Positions 33,171-45,360 of a stretch of 64,000 nucleotides of DNA are shown here, piece by piece; the stretch's first letter is position 1, and each line of letters starts with the position of its first letter. The notes under the pieces are model-generated. The model saw only the letters and a program-made list of their open reading frames with translations, had not been told where the DNA came from and did not search any database. Position numbers and translations under genes: made by a program. Location: assembly GCA_035578175.1 (NCBI GenBank), contig JAQMRL010000001.1, forward strand, positions 237,351,038 through 237,415,037, written 5' to 3'. Source of the stretch: Catonia carolina. Lineage: Eukaryota; Arthropoda; Insecta; Hemiptera; Achilidae.

Positions 33171-35650
33171 AAAAGAAAAAAAACAAATTATACACCCTTT
33201 ACAATTATACAATTATTATAACAATTATAACAAACAATGGGTATCAATCTCTGTCTTTGTGTTTCCTTTTTCATGTTACTTTGTTATGTATGTATATCAC
33301 GTTAGTAGTCGTATATTTGTGTACAGTTGAACATTTTAAGTAAAAGATAAAAAAATAAACAAAAATACAACTCATAAAACGCTTTGCAACAGTTAATTTA
33401 TTTTTAACTTTCTGTTCATTGGACTGTGACGAATTAGAAAAAAATATATAAACTACTTTTAGTTTTCTTAAAAACATTATCCATTTATAATTTTTAAAAC
33501 ATTACATTTATGTGATAAACTGTTGAATAACATTATAATATATTAAGTTAAATGGAAGATAGGAAATATTTTTAATTTATTTCATTTGTAATGTGTTCCT
33601 TTTTAAAATTATCAGTTTTGTTCTAGAAATTAAATTTTTAAATAAGATGTTTTCGTTATTTTATTTGAAGTAATTATGTTTGCGTGTGCTCGTAATTTGG
33701 TTATTTGATAATTTATTTGTATTCATGTGTGAGCACGTGCTGGAGTTTTCATTTGGTTTGTTGCGTAGATTTCATCTTGTGCGGTCCAAATAAACCTTAC
33801 ACAACACACTACGGTCGTCATGGGTGTTTGTCATGCAAATAAACTTAAAAGTTGTCTTTGTAGTCAGTCTATATATTTAAAAGTCGTGACTTTTTGAACT
33901 AGAACAACGGCTATAAACTAACAACTAACAACCATGCATGGAAACATCGATCTTATTTTATTTTATGTACGTATGTGGAAGATATTTGTTGAAGCTGTCT
34001 TTCAAAAGTCTTATACTTCACTTGTTCAATTTTGAATCGATCGACAACATTGCTTTCCTTTCTTTATTGTAAGACATGAAAGCGTGGTTAAAGATAATCT
34101 TTTTATTGCTTCAGGGTTGCACCGATTCTTTCATTCTTTCTTATACCATAACTAGAGATAATACATCAATCAATCTCTGTACAACACAGTAAAAGTACAC
34201 AAGTTGTATTCTTCAATAAATTATTACGTGCAGTCAAAGATTCTATCATGATAATCACACAAATAAATATAATTTTAACCTTTTCGTTCAGATGAAACAA
34301 CTTTGATCAATAAAACACTTTAATCAGAATACTAAATAACAGAAAAAAATATAATCGACTAGGGACAGATGTTCAAAAATGTATGCAAATACAATGATTA
34401 TGAAACAATAAAGTGTTAACAAATTCAAATTGGCGAGTGAGCTTTTGTTTAGATCACAATGCCATCAACAATAAAAACAATTCTTGTCACACATTAAATC
34501 TCGTACGCTAGTATTCTTTTTTTATAGATTTACCTAGAAATTTGGCTACGATCACACGCTTATTGATATTTGGATACTGAACTCACGAGATTGCCTTTTG
34601 CGTATGGATGGGCTGTGAGGAAAGGAAATGAAAATTTGACAGTGCTGCCAACCTCAACAGTAAGACACTACTCGTACATTTCACTACCGTGCTGTTTCTA
34701 AATATATTTTGTAAGCTGCGGTTTTTTCCGAGAAAATGTTTTCTTCATAAACCTTATAAGAAATAGGCTAAATGTGACCTGTAATATTGCCTACAGCTTA
34801 ATTACATCATTAAGTATGTTTTATTTACTGTAATTACCAGCTACCTTATTTTATTGGAACAAAATGTTCTACGAATGAATCGCCTTCTTTAATATCGCTG
34901 TCACCGATATCTTTACAATCAGTCTCACTTGTATCTACCTAACCTTTTACTTTTTTTTTTTACCAAGTGTCAACAAAACTATTGGAAGAATAGCTTCTTC
35001 ACGTCTTTAATTTCTTTCTTTATTTTTCGAATTGTGGAAAAAGCGAAACATCACAATAGTTAGCCACTCGCTTATGGCTTTTGTTTAGAGGCAGGGAAAT
35101 GCATTTTTGTTTATCTATAACTTCACAGCATTTTTTTTTCATTTTATGACCACAAAGGATCACTTTAGTCTCTTTGGTTAGTTCTTTTTCTTCGGCAGTT
35201 TATTTCCTTTTCATTTCTTTCTTGCCAATACTTTTTCATTCTGTCGGATCTTGCTTTTCTCAATTCGTCTGAACAAACCTGTTCTTTTCAATTAATTGTT
35301 ATTACTGATAAAATTTTGTTTTTGTCTTTAATTGTTTCTTTGTAAACCGCAGCATTTTATTACACTGCATATTATATTTCGTTTAGCACTGTGAATTGAC
35401 TGCCCACGTTTTCAAGAAACCAACATTTCTGTTTACGGTAACAGTTATATTCATACAGTAAACCTACAAGAGGTTCCGCGATATACTATATATGCTCTGG
35501 GTATAGTATAAGTTGTTGTGTTTGTTGTACTGAAATTGAAGCAGTCACGCATGCGCACTGATGCTTTTTCCCCTTTACCCCTCGCTGCAAACAAGAGCCA
35601 ACTTGTGACAAGTAACTATACATGGCCTATAATATAAGAAACAATATTTA
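33171..35650. other. Long stretch without recognised gene
   Basis: AT-rich. At 35195-35280 (minus strand) a short frame RSDRMKKYWQERNEKEI resembles two other spots (39.2 and 56.2 kb), possibly a dispersed repeat with a basic, charged peptide. ACGCATGCGCA, an NRF-1/EWG-like motif, lies at about 35547. No gene model could be supported. Confidence 0.35.
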
Positions 35651-35654
35651 CAAA

Positions 35655-35735
35655 ATAGTGCCACCGTAGCGCAGGAGGAGAGTTCTCAATTCAACTGAGA
35701 GGGGAAAGATCAGAGTTAAACCTCTAACTTCTAAC
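35655..35735 (+). mobile_element. Possible tRNA-like SINE head
   Basis: Box A-like CCGTAGCGCAGGAGGAGAG and, 45 bp on, a weak box B-like GATCAGAGTTAAACC. No matching tail elsewhere in the window. Confidence 0.35.
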
Positions 35736-36039
35736 AGATCCCATCGGTTCCTGATTTTGACAACTATAATAGCTATTATTTTGTTGAACTTAAAAGCTCT
35801 ACCGAAGTCTGTGTGATGAAGACATACCTCCATTTCCCTACCTCTTTTTCTAGTAATATTATTCGCAGTAGTTAATATTTGCTCTCATTTTCGCATAATG
35901 AGTTCAAAGTATTTGAGTTATAGTTTTTCGATAGTAGGCTAAGTATTTTTTTTTTGTTTTTAACTTCAAAAATTTCCTCATTGTAACACGGTCTTTATAA
36001 TCTGCAGTAGAGACACATACCGAACGCTTTGTACCTTTC

Positions 36040-36305
36040 ACTTGCTGCACTATAAATTTTATTATATTCACTTTTGCCCTAAAATGCATTTTAAGGCCGC
36101 AATCCTTGAAAAAAAAATTTTCTACGAGAAAACAGCGTGTGTGTGTGTTTACACACACACACGCACAAACCAATCGCTAATAAATTTGTTTTGGTTTCAG
36201 GGGGTCAGAAAACGTGTATATCCGGTGAAAACTCAATTTCGAAAAACCGACATGAAAACAATACTTTCCTTCCTACACATTCATATAGGCAAGAGAAAGT
36301 AAAAA
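36040..36305 (-). mobile_element. Element H copy (Helentron-like), internally deleted
   Basis: Homology runs from ACTATAAATTTTATTATATTC (second module) to CTACGAGAAAACAGC, then jumps directly to a microsatellite and on to the 5' end GGCAAGAGAAAGT at 36304. The block from CCTCCCCAAG to TGAGATATTCTG, about 260 bp, is missing. At the junction the microsatellite is an inverted pair: (GT)6 facing (AC)6. Confidence 0.85.
36137..36164. repeat. GT/AC inverted microsatellite hairpin
   Basis: GTGTGTGTGTGTTT followed by ACACACACACAC can fold on itself. It sits exactly at the deletion junction of the surrounding element H copy. Confidence 0.85.
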
Positions 36306-36656
36306 TACATTTATTGCCCTGATTTTAATTACCTTACCTTAAAATAAGCTAAAAAACTTCCTTGTTATAATTGCTATTGCTGGATATAATTTCTTATAAT
36401 AATTGTTTGAATAATAAATGGTGCAGAAATACTCAACAAGGTGCTACTTTTAACATAACTTTTTTATGTTTAGTACCTAAACTGTAATCAACTCAGGCCT
36501 GTGACAAATTTCTACGGTGACGTCGCGTCACACAGAAATTGGGGAAAATTCGTTACATATCTAGCTCTTTAGTAAATTTTACCTTCATAAATTTTTACAG
36601 AGCAAAAATTTCCGGATTCGGATCCCGATTTAAGTTCACCAGTTTCACACTATTAA
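36306..36656. other. No gene; imperfect palindrome with CRE-like core
   Basis: AT-rich apart from an imperfect 34-bp palindrome at about 36508-36541 (AATTTCT ... GTGACGTCGCGTCAC ... AGAAATT). Confidence 0.45.
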
Positions 36657-36657
36657 T

Positions 36658-36882
36658 ATCTGTAATGAATTGCATTATACATCCTGTGGTGAGTGAATTG
36701 AAGTGAGTGTCATTTGCAGGATGGAAAGTAGATACTTTTCGGACGCCCTGGCATGCTGATAAGCACAGGCTACTTTTCTACTCAGTGAGAAAGACATTCA
36801 TAAACCACATAACTCCTCGTTTTACTTAGTAAAGCCTCTAGGGGTTCAAACCAGCCTTTCGGCTGATGATCTAAACAACAAT
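36658..36882 (+). mobile_element. SINE-like repeat, family 3, 5'-truncated
   Basis: Contains CCTGTGGTGAGTGAATTGAA, CAGGATGGAAAGTAGATACT, GCATGCTGATAAGC, GGTTCAAACCAGCCTTTCGG and the tail CTAAACAACAA. The head and first 150 bp are missing. Confidence 0.85.
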
Positions 36883-37854
36883 ACAGAAACAAGTAAACTA
36901 ATAAAGAGAAAAATTATAAAGGTGATGAGATTACAAAAGCAATCTAACTCGGAGAACATGTTGAACATTTGAATAATGAAATGTATCAAGTAGAATATCA
37001 TGAAAATGTTATGTTTTGTATTCCAAAATAACCCACCCTTGGGGATGAAAATAAATATTAAACAAACGTTCGGAGTTAATATGAAAATAAAATAAGAAAT
37101 AAAAGGTAAAATAAAACAAAACATTGAAACTCTTTTCAAAAGAATAAGCCAATTTGAAAATTTTTACTTAATTTGAAATATAGGTCATGAAAATGTTAAC
37201 AATGTTTATTCCTCCGTACACACATAAACAGTTTAAACTCATCCGTAATTCACTTTGAATTCAATTCTCAAATATTTTTATTTTTATTAAAAAAAACTTT
37301 TAAGCGGTGACCACCCACGAATAAAATTATGCAACAGTTTCTTTATTATTATTATTTCATGAAGGCACATAAAGTTCACGAACATTGAAAGAACTATAAT
37401 AATATACAAACTGTTACATAAATGAAATAAAATATGTTCAAAATTATTTATTACACCAGGTCGCAAATCCAGGTCAGTTGAAAAACAATTCAATATACTG
37501 TCAAGCAAATATGAGTTATATGTTGTATAAAACATCCATATAGTGTTATAGTAGTAGTTAAAAAACTAATCACATATCCAACGGGCACGACATTACAACG
37601 TAATCCAAAATGATTAAATGTGTAAATATTTGTTTAACATTAAAACCTAAATACTTGATAATAAAATACATGACTAAAATCGGTGCAGGTTATTATTATA
37701 ATCATCTACAAACACCTTTGCCCGCACTGCGCGCGGATTTATTGCTAGCTTTGCGGGGTTGCGTAAAATTGTGTTTGTAAATATCGTAGAATCCATAGGG
37801 TAGCCACATTGGAGTGGAGTGGGGTGCTTGCCCCCAGGCCAATTAAGTGAAACA
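36883..37854. other. AT-rich stretch without recognised feature
   Basis: Open frames of 80-97 codons on the minus strand show no recognisable motif. A GC-richer spot (GGAGTGGAGTGGGGTGCTTG) lies at about 37810-37830. Confidence 0.4.
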
Positions 37855-38589
37855 AAAAAATCTGGTGTGAAACACTCACACAACTTTCTCTGCATATAAT
37901 GAACAAAATTACCTAACATTAGTAATAAAACATTAGAAATAAACAAAAACATAACCTAATTTTAATCATGAGTGAATGACGCAAAATGTAATCTCAGTTT
38001 GGCTTAATAATACGGAAAATCACTCTTTCACGCTAAACTTGGCTCTGTAGAGAAAAATGCTTAAAACAAAAGTTGTAGATCTTTTAATTTTCTATAAATT
38101 TTATTATACACACTTTTGTCGTAACATGGCCGCAATCCTTAAAAAAAAAAACATTTTTTCTACGAAAGTAGGCTTCAGCCTCCCCAAGAATTTCAGCAGA
38201 CATGGCGCTTACCCTATTTTGTAGAGCATAAAAATTTAGTAAATGAAGCGATTTTTAAAAAAAAATCGTAAGAGCTGTTTTTGAGAAAATTCCAAAAAAG
38301 TGAAAAATGACACGAATAAACTACTACTTCCGGTTGACCGATTTTGATGAAAATGTTCGCGCGGGTCCTCTAGTAGTACCTAACTTAAGTTTCAAGTTTC
38401 AACTTAGTATAATGTTCCGTACTTGAAATATTTTGTTCACACAAACACGGACTAATAGCTAAAATCATGTTTTTTGGGTTCAGGAGGTCTGAAAACGTGT
38501 AGATCCGGTGAAAACTCGATTTCGAAAATTCAACATGCAAACAATACTTTTCTTCCTATACATTCACATAGGGAAAAGAAAGTAAAAAT
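37855..38589 (-). mobile_element. Element H copy (Helentron-like), one module lost
   Basis: 3' end AAATCTGGTGTGAAACACTC, with the subterminal repeat shortened to ACTTTCTCTGC. 5' end GGGAAAAGAAAGTAAAA at 38589. After the outer module (GCTAAACTTGGCTCTGTAG), homology goes straight from TTTGTCGTAACATGGCCGC into the CTACGAAAG.. block. One of the two internal repeat modules has been lost, probably by recombination between them. The microsatellite is only CACACAAACAC. Confidence 0.85.
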
Positions 38590-39404
38590 GTAGGTCAATA
38601 GGAATTTATAATGCGCGGCAAAAAACCATGTTCTCATCGTGGCGGAAAAACGTCATCTTGTTCTTCAGTTTCTGTTCTTTATTAAAGTGCTGCAATCAGT
38701 GCAAGTAAGTCATTTGTGGAGCTGAACTTTGATATGACAACCACTGGAAAGGAATATGTGCCAAATGCCAAACTGAAGAGATGAAATTCCTCCCAATCTG
38801 AATTTATAGCCTACGTGTTGAATCAAACAAATTAGTGACTTAATTAAGCTTTACCAAAGTTATTAAAGGTTAAGCCTAAAAAAGTGTTATGTGTCACCCC
38901 TAATTTTTGGGTTTTATGTCGGATATCTTGAAAACTATGGAAGATAATATAATGATTTATTAAATTTTTCAGGTAAAAAACCATTAGATGACATTATGTT
39001 GGCCTTTTAATTAAAACCTTAAGAATTTCAGTATGGTATTTCACCGGTGTGACTGAATTTCAGGCGGAAGCTTTCAGCTAATTAAGCGTTTTTGGACCTA
39101 TGCTAATAAGAACATGTTTTCTTATTTTTAACTAAATCAATTCCTAGAGTTTTGAAATATCTTCTGAACACCCTGAATCATTTTTTACTTTTAAGGCCAC
39201 ATGGGATTAAAATCAATCTTCTATTTATGAGCTGCTATTCTCTTTGCCCAGTACCTTTTCAATTTTTTCAGATCTTACTTTTCTTTCCTCATCTGAATCT
39301 CTCTCTTTATGTTATGTGTTGCAAAATATGAAACATTTTAATTTTTGAGAGTTTTTCCAGACGTTCCTATACATCGTCATCTTTTAAGTGACTACCCCCC
39401 TATA
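38590..39404. other. No gene recognised
   Basis: GC-moderate text at 38610-38760 has a possible donor (GCAAGTAAGT, about 38703) but no supported exon. At 39210-39310 a minus-strand stretch DEERKVRSEKIEK resembles the 35.2-kb charged frame. Confidence 0.35.
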
Positions 39405-39682
39405 ATCCGAGTGCAGTCTTTCTAGGCCATTTGAGCCAGCAAGAGATAGGACACTCTTTTGTCCTGGAGTCGGGAAACTGGCTCCGAAGGCGGAGGAACG
39501 GTAGAACGCTGTCAACGGCATAAGGATGAGGAAGCAGACTGGACACTCACCTCATTAAAGATCCAAAATGGATATGTCCTCGTAATCAACATGGCTATGC
39601 TTGCAGCTAAAATTACAGGACCAAGATAGCTATGATGGTAGCCAACGTTCGAACCGGACAGGCACGTTAAGAAGAAGAAGTA
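39405..39682 (+). pseudogene. LINE 3' end, family A-like
   Basis: The last readable codons give KIAMMVANVRTGQAR, the terminal motif of family A LINEs, followed by AAGAAGAAGAAG. The upstream 200 bp (CTGGCTCCGAAGGCGGAGGA, CACTCACCTCATTAAAGATC) are GC-richer than usual and belong to a different subfamily from the 7-kb copy. Confidence 0.55.
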
Positions 39683-41195
39683 TGATTTTTCGAGGTGATC
39701 AATCTGTAGAGATTTCTCCCTAAATTACAACTCCGATTTTTAGTCGAAGAGGCGATAGTGAGGTATGAGGATGATTAATTGTGAATTTATAAAACAAAAT
39801 CCAAAACTTAAGTAAAATAAAAAATGCAAAGAACTTATCCACAAATATAAAAACTTATCACGGAACCGGTAAACGAGCTCTCACAGGATTACTGGTGTGA
39901 CCGTTATTTATATCACTTCTCTTCTTATACAGAGATGATAGTTGTCTACGTTTAAGAGAGGTTTAAGTAAAACAATAAACAACCTCTTAGATAAGAGAAT
40001 TTTAAGAAACCTCTTACACTGTAATTTGTTTTAAACGAATCCTTAAAACTTCCATACAAACACAGGTATGAAATTGTCAATTCTCAACGACCTGAGCTGC
40101 AGATTTTCTCCTGTTGAAAGCAGGTTTAATAAATCAAAGTAGGCCAATAAATTGATTAACTTAAACACACAAAATGTTAAAAAATTTTATAGATGACGAA
40201 TATAAAAACAAAACAGTTGTAATATAATACTTCCTATAACGTTATTTCCCAGCGTAGCGAAGAGATAAGAAACTTAATACGCCTAGTACGCATGCGTAGA
40301 ATAACAAATATTATCTTCCAAGTAACATACTTGAAAATCAACAGGGGACCTCTTTTACGTTACTGTTTCTCATCTACTCAGTCTGAATCTCCCTTTTATA
40401 ATACAACTAACTCACACAGACACACACGAATTCAATATACAAGGGAACATTCATTGTTTAGGTAGCTGAGTGCTGTCAAATACAATCGTTCACTTATAAA
40501 AGAGTTAACATAATACAAAAATACTATCAATTGTATTAAATAATTAAATTTAATTACACAAGCTACAAATAATAATAATTTAAAAACATCTGGTTAACAT
40601 TTTCTAAAGAATTTTATTACTACTATTTAAGAAATGTTATATGTCAGAAAAAGTACTAGCCTATTCGTTTACATCCAAGTTAGTTAATAAAAGAAACAAA
40701 ACTAATTTACAACAACCACAGCTAATTACGATCAGTAATTTAAATAGCATGTCCAGCTTTACTAAAAATTTTATATACTAATAAAATTTGTAAACACCAT
40801 TGAGTGGGTTGATAAAAATTATTAGTATTAATGTAGCTTTATTATTAATTACAGTATCACGCTGACTGTAGAAACTGTATTTTTTTCAGAAGACATAAGA
40901 GGAGAATAATGTTTTGAAAACAATAACTTTTGTATGGATTTTGACAAGTGTGGTTCTTTTTACAGTGCGGCTGACTATATTCGTTGATTTCTATACTACA
41001 TCCAACAGTCACTAAAAACTGTGTGAAAGATAGGCGATTCCAATTTAACATTGATTGTATAGAGCAATACGCTCTTCGCTACTATCTCTCCTACAAATAT
41101 ACCTAGTATTTAATTAATAACGTATAAGTTTTAGTTGTAATTGTAATTTAAACTACAACTTTGATAGGAACTTGGATGTAGAAAATAAAATAAAT
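39683..41195. other. AT-rich stretch without recognised feature
   Basis: No gene or repeat family recognised. TACGCATGCGTA, a 12-bp palindrome of NRF-1/EWG type, lies at about 40288-40299. Confidence 0.4.
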
Positions 41196-41695
41196 AAATT
41201 TCAAGCTATTTGTGGTACCATTAACAGGACACTGGGTAATAGAGCCAGAACAGAGACAATAGTGAAGTCTACAAGGTAATGGCAGCCCCAGTCCTTCTTT
41301 ATGAAAATGAGCCATGGGTTACCATGAAACGGCTAGAAAGTAGGATCCAAGCAGAAATGAGGTTTTTAAGAAGGGTGAAGGGCTGCTCGAGGCTGGATCT
41401 AACACATAACGAGGAAATTAGATCTGAGTTGGGTGTATTTAGACTGAATGAAAAAGTGAAGTACCGCAATCAATGGAGGCAACATTTGGAACAGATACCA
41501 GAGGAGAGAATACTCTTCAAAGTTACGGAATACGTTCCAGTTGGTAGAAGGGAGGTGGGGAGACCTCGAAGAAGATGGTAGTAGTCGAGATATACGGGTT
41601 ATAATAACTCGTGTTGGTGTATATGTGTAGGATTGTTTGTGAGTTTATAACAGGCTTATGGTTAATCCCTGATAGAAAGAGGAAGACAAAGAAAA
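41196..41695 (+). pseudogene. LINE family B C-terminus and tail
   Basis: A first frame gives KFQAICGTINRTLGNRARTE. After a shift at about 41270, a 100-codon frame (41279-41581) gives VMAAPVLLYENEPWV, QAEMRFLRRVKGCSRLD, NEEIRSELGVFRLNEKVKYR, NQWRQHL and GRREVGRPRRRW*. This order (KFQxICGTIxRTL, VLLYGxExWV, EMRFLRRVxGxxRxD, IRxELGV, WxxHLxRM, GxRxxGRPRxRW) is the conserved end of a widespread insect LINE. The tail to 41695 recurs at 29796. Only one frameshift is seen, so it is younger than most LINE pieces here. Confidence 0.85.
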
Positions 41696-42242
41696 TTCAC
41701 AAACAAATTGCATTATTTTTCTTACGTATTGCACAGAGAATACCAGCGACGATATTTATCACTGTAGCTCTTCGTTAAGGTATAGAAATAATTGTATTGC
41801 TTTAGTATTACCACCCTTCTATTATGCCTTTGGCACACTAGATCGAAAAGATGTTTTAGTTTTTCTCATTAGCGCCGAATGAGTGTAAAGATTTCCAGCT
41901 CTCAATATGATCAGGGGAAATAAGAGAAGTTGGTGACGAATGAGTCAGTCAGTGCGGAGAACGTTCACGTTAATTTAATAATAATGATTTCAATTATGCA
42001 AACTCTCAATTCGACATTAATTGACTACACAATAAAAAAAATTAATCTACACCAACAACTTAAGCAAATTCAAATTACTTAGGGTAATGATTGACTGTCC
42101 TGGACACGGATTTACAGAGGTTTTCTTAGCTACTCCAAGCTATTGGATGGTCGCCTTCTCCTTTCTGCGCAATAACAAAACCATTTCATTGACTTCCATA
42201 AATTTTAATGCAAATCACGAATGACGTAGGGTGTTACAGGGT

Positions 42243-42330
42243 TGTTGATATGAAACGACTTGCGCAAAATAGAACAGCTTGGAGAACTGCATCAAACCAG
42301 TCAAGAGACTGAAGATAAAAAAAATTAAAG
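42243..42330 (+). pseudogene. LINE 3' tip, family C
   Basis: Translation gives KRLAQNRTAWRTA, like the (A)xDRxxWR end of another LINE lineage, then ATCAAACCAGTC.AGAGACTG and an A-rich tail. The same terminal 35 bp recur at 58496-58532. Confidence 0.6.
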
Positions 42331-43579
42331 CGTCATATACGGCCTATCCCAGAAATGCGGGAAAATTTCATGTGCGGATTTCTTACACAAAGTAAATAAT
42401 CACCGCATACACAAGTTCATAAATTTTATGAACTACTATCTAACAATCATTACGGATAACTTTAAAAAATTCTGCACACTCATATCTACCGAAAAAATGA
42501 ATTTTAAATTCCAAATTATAAAACTTCTAATCAAAAATTAATAAAAGTCTAACAATATTTTTAACTCAAAAACAAAACAACTCCTATCAAACTGAAGAAA
42601 ACTTATTAAAAAGTTACAAAAAGTCTACAAATTTTCGTTTATTTTTTCTGATCAAAATTGATAGAATTTATAATAACGTATCACGATATTACTTCTAAAA
42701 TAGATAAAGTAAAATATTCAATGGCACAAATTTTTTTATGGTAACGTAACTTGGGTAGAAGTTGTAAAAAAAGAAGTTTTCTTTAAAAACTTTTTCTGTA
42801 TGATTAAAGGAGACAAGAATGGGATACCAAACTCAAGTAGCTTTTTAGTAGTCTACGTAAAAGGCTGTTTCCTTCTTATAATACATGTTAATCTAAAACA
42901 TTTTATATATCCGAACAGAAACTTAAATTTCAGTAAACATTTCACTGATTAGTAGGCCTAAACTAATATAAAAGCTTAAATTCAATATAGAAAAGTAAGA
43001 TTGGTGTTAAATTCCATAAATCCTTATAAAAAGTAAAATACTTCAAATTCTTAAGTTGTAAAAAGCAACGTAAACAAATTTTTGAAACGCAAAACAACAC
43101 AGCAGTAAAAAGTATGTTAGATTTTAAGAGGGAAATGTTTATAAAATTCGCTTAAAATAGCTCGACGTTTTCACATTAAATGTTTTCTAAAAAGTTTGTT
43201 AAAAATGTGACGTATAATTAAGTGGTTAAAAATAACATTATAGAAAAAATAATTACAGCAATTAAATTAAACACGAATAAAGTATAGGCTACAGCTTATA
43301 ATATTTGGGGTATATCCATGGTAATGCCACAGATTCTAAACAAGTAGTAAGTATTATAAATTTTATTTTCGTTTATTACATGTTTCCATTTATAACATGG
43401 AAACCTCACATTTTATTCAAACGCCAAACAAACACACAGAAAAATTCTTAGATAGTCTAATTGGTAGACATTCTTCTCCCTTTTATCAAAGAAATTAAAT
43501 CAATATAATTATTTCAAACCTATTTCAATATAAGGTTCTACATTTACGGATCTGCTAATCGAATAATAAAGTATGTTGT
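42331..43579. other. AT-rich stretch without recognised feature
   Basis: No gene or repeat family recognised. Confidence 0.45.
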
Positions 43580-43968
43580 TTCTGTCACCGGCCCATATGT
43601 TAGTTTGAACCTCTAAACAGGTTTTACTAAGTAAAACGAAGAGTAAGGTGGTTTACAATTTCCTTACTCACAGAGTAGAAAAGTATGTTTATTAGCATGC
43701 CAGGCCCACTGAAAAGCACCTACTTTCCACTCTGCAAATGACACATTCACTTCATTTACCACAAGGTTTGGCTGTATAATGAAATTCACTACTTTCAGAG
43801 GAGCTAACTCTGTTTGGAGTCTTTTACACTTCTACCTCTTCGGTTCTTAAATTATTTCGTCATTTAATTGGCTGACCATGTGATAAGAAAAAGAACTATT
43901 TTTTGTAGCCCTGGAAGTAACAGATTGATGGAAATAATTTAACACTCCACCTGTCTGTTACGGGCGAA
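43580..43968 (-). mobile_element. SINE-like repeat, family 3, near complete
   Basis: Minus-strand order: GTAACAGACAGGTGGAGTG head, CTGTTACTTCCAGGGCTAC, GACTCCAAACAGAGTTAGCT, CAGCCAAACCTTGTGGTAAA, CAGAGTGGAAAGTAGGTGCT, then GGTTCAAACTAACATATGGG near 43590. It shares the non-tRNA head with the 26.9-kb copy. Confidence 0.85.
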
Positions 43969-44049
43969 ATAAAATATAATACAGCTCAATTACATTCCTG
44001 CCAATCCCGAGAATTTCGAATTTTCATGAGCTTATTCGAATTGGCACGT

Positions 44050-44205
44050 ACGGAAGGAGACTACGATAGAACGTTTTCACAGAAAATTAGTAATAAATAC
44101 AAAAACGAACTAATCAGGACGATTAACTAGGATACATTAAGACAAGCCTACAAGAAGGCTAAAGAGAACTTGGATCAGAGATCTGTTCCTCCACTGAAAA
44201 TTCAG
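44050..44205 (+). pseudogene. Jockey-like LINE extreme C-terminus
   Basis: Translation gives IERFHRKL and, downstream, KPTRRLKRTWIRDL. This matches the Jockey end (xxxFHxKLxxHxNPL...NPxRRLKRxWxRDL). Two stops lie between. Confidence 0.6.
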
Positions 44206-44680
44206 ATGATTAAAATCTGACTTTTAACAATATTTAAAAATAAAATTAGAAGACAGAAGCTTCATCGATGATAAATAAGTCTCCTTCCTCACGTCTTTCA
44301 CGGTATTATTTGTATCATCCAGCGCCGGCTGTTCAAAGTAGGCCTAGGTGAAGAGCCTCTTCACCTATTTACTGGATAGTGTCTACATTTATTTCTCTCA
44401 CAAAATAATACCTATAATTTCTCTTAAAATTATTTTTTGTTTTACAATAAATCAAGAAGTGTAGTGTAAAAAGTTATTGTATCTGCTTCTCTAATGTTTT
44501 AAATAGCCCTTGAAATGACCTTAATATACGTTATAAATGCCCAAGTAACGAGTTAGATAAGTGGTCGCCGCTTCCCTTCCAGCGGAAGCGGGTTGCCATG
44601 AGAACGGAGAGTCAGTGGTAAATAATCTTTCCCCACTCGAAATTCAGTACAAAAAAACTATTTCACTTACCTAAATGAAA
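44206..44680. other. No gene recognised
   Basis: AT-rich. CCCTTCCAGCGGAAGCGGGT at 44573-44592 is GC-rich and hairpin-like. TAGGCCTA at 44339. Confidence 0.4.
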
Positions 44681-44681
44681 G

Positions 44682-45360
44682 TTGTACGGGCCGATACAGG
44701 GACTCAAACAGTTATTTTTAAACATCTATAAATGTTCAATGTGTGCTCCTTTGGTGACAAGGCACAAATCAACACGAAAGTCTAGTTCTTGCGAAACACG
44801 TTCTAACATGTTCCATTCGATAGAGTTGATTGCATTGATTATGAGATCCTTCAGCTCAGCGAACGTGTTCCACATAAGCGTATGGGTTTTCAGTCCCCCA
44901 AACTCGCATGTTATGACGGTTTACTTTGCCGCTAATATGGAACGTAGCTTTATCGCTGAAAAATACCTTCTCTAGAAAACCTTCATCCAACGACACCTTT
45001 TCCTGTAACTGTCAACAAAAATCGAGCCTACGTGTTTTATCTCCAACAGATTGCGATGCTGCATTAATTGAAGATGGTACAGTTGGAATAATAAACATTT
45101 ACCGAGAACTCTTCACACCGTTATGGAATTCCTAACTCTGCCTTCAGACGCAGTCGATTTCCGTTGCACAAGCAACCACTTTCACTGAATTGTTTACCCC
45201 ATGCACGAATTGAATTGTCACTTGGTGGATCCTTTTTAAATTTCAACCGAAATGCACGTTGCACAGTAATTACTGACTTTGACACGTGAAATTTTAACAC
45301 ACAAAACGACTTCTCCCTTCCCGTGGCAGCTATTTTCTCTACTGACGCATAGCGGGAAAA
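44682..45360 (-). pseudogene. Decayed IS630/Tc1/mariner-type transposase
   Basis: On the minus strand the N-terminal part reads EKSFCVLKFHVSKSVITVQR, then FKKDPPSDNSIRAWGKQF and SGCLCNGNR (about 45345-45160). This is the helix-turn-helix pattern TVQRAFRxKFxxDPPSxxSIxxWxxxFxxTGCLC. Later LEKVFFSDKATFHISGKVNR and HNMRVWGTENPYAYVEHV (about 45000-44875) are the block around the second catalytic Asp (SDEATFH, here SDKATFH). The end is RVDLCLVTKGAHIEHL* at 44725. The block between VEHV and the C-terminus, which holds the third catalytic residue, is deleted, and there are several shifts. Terminal inverted repeats were not found. Confidence 0.85.

Noticed and set aside
35547..35557. NRF-1/EWG-type promoter motif ACGCATGCGCA, with a similar palindrome at 40288.
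   Set aside because: There are isolated short matches with no core promoter or transcript evidence nearby.
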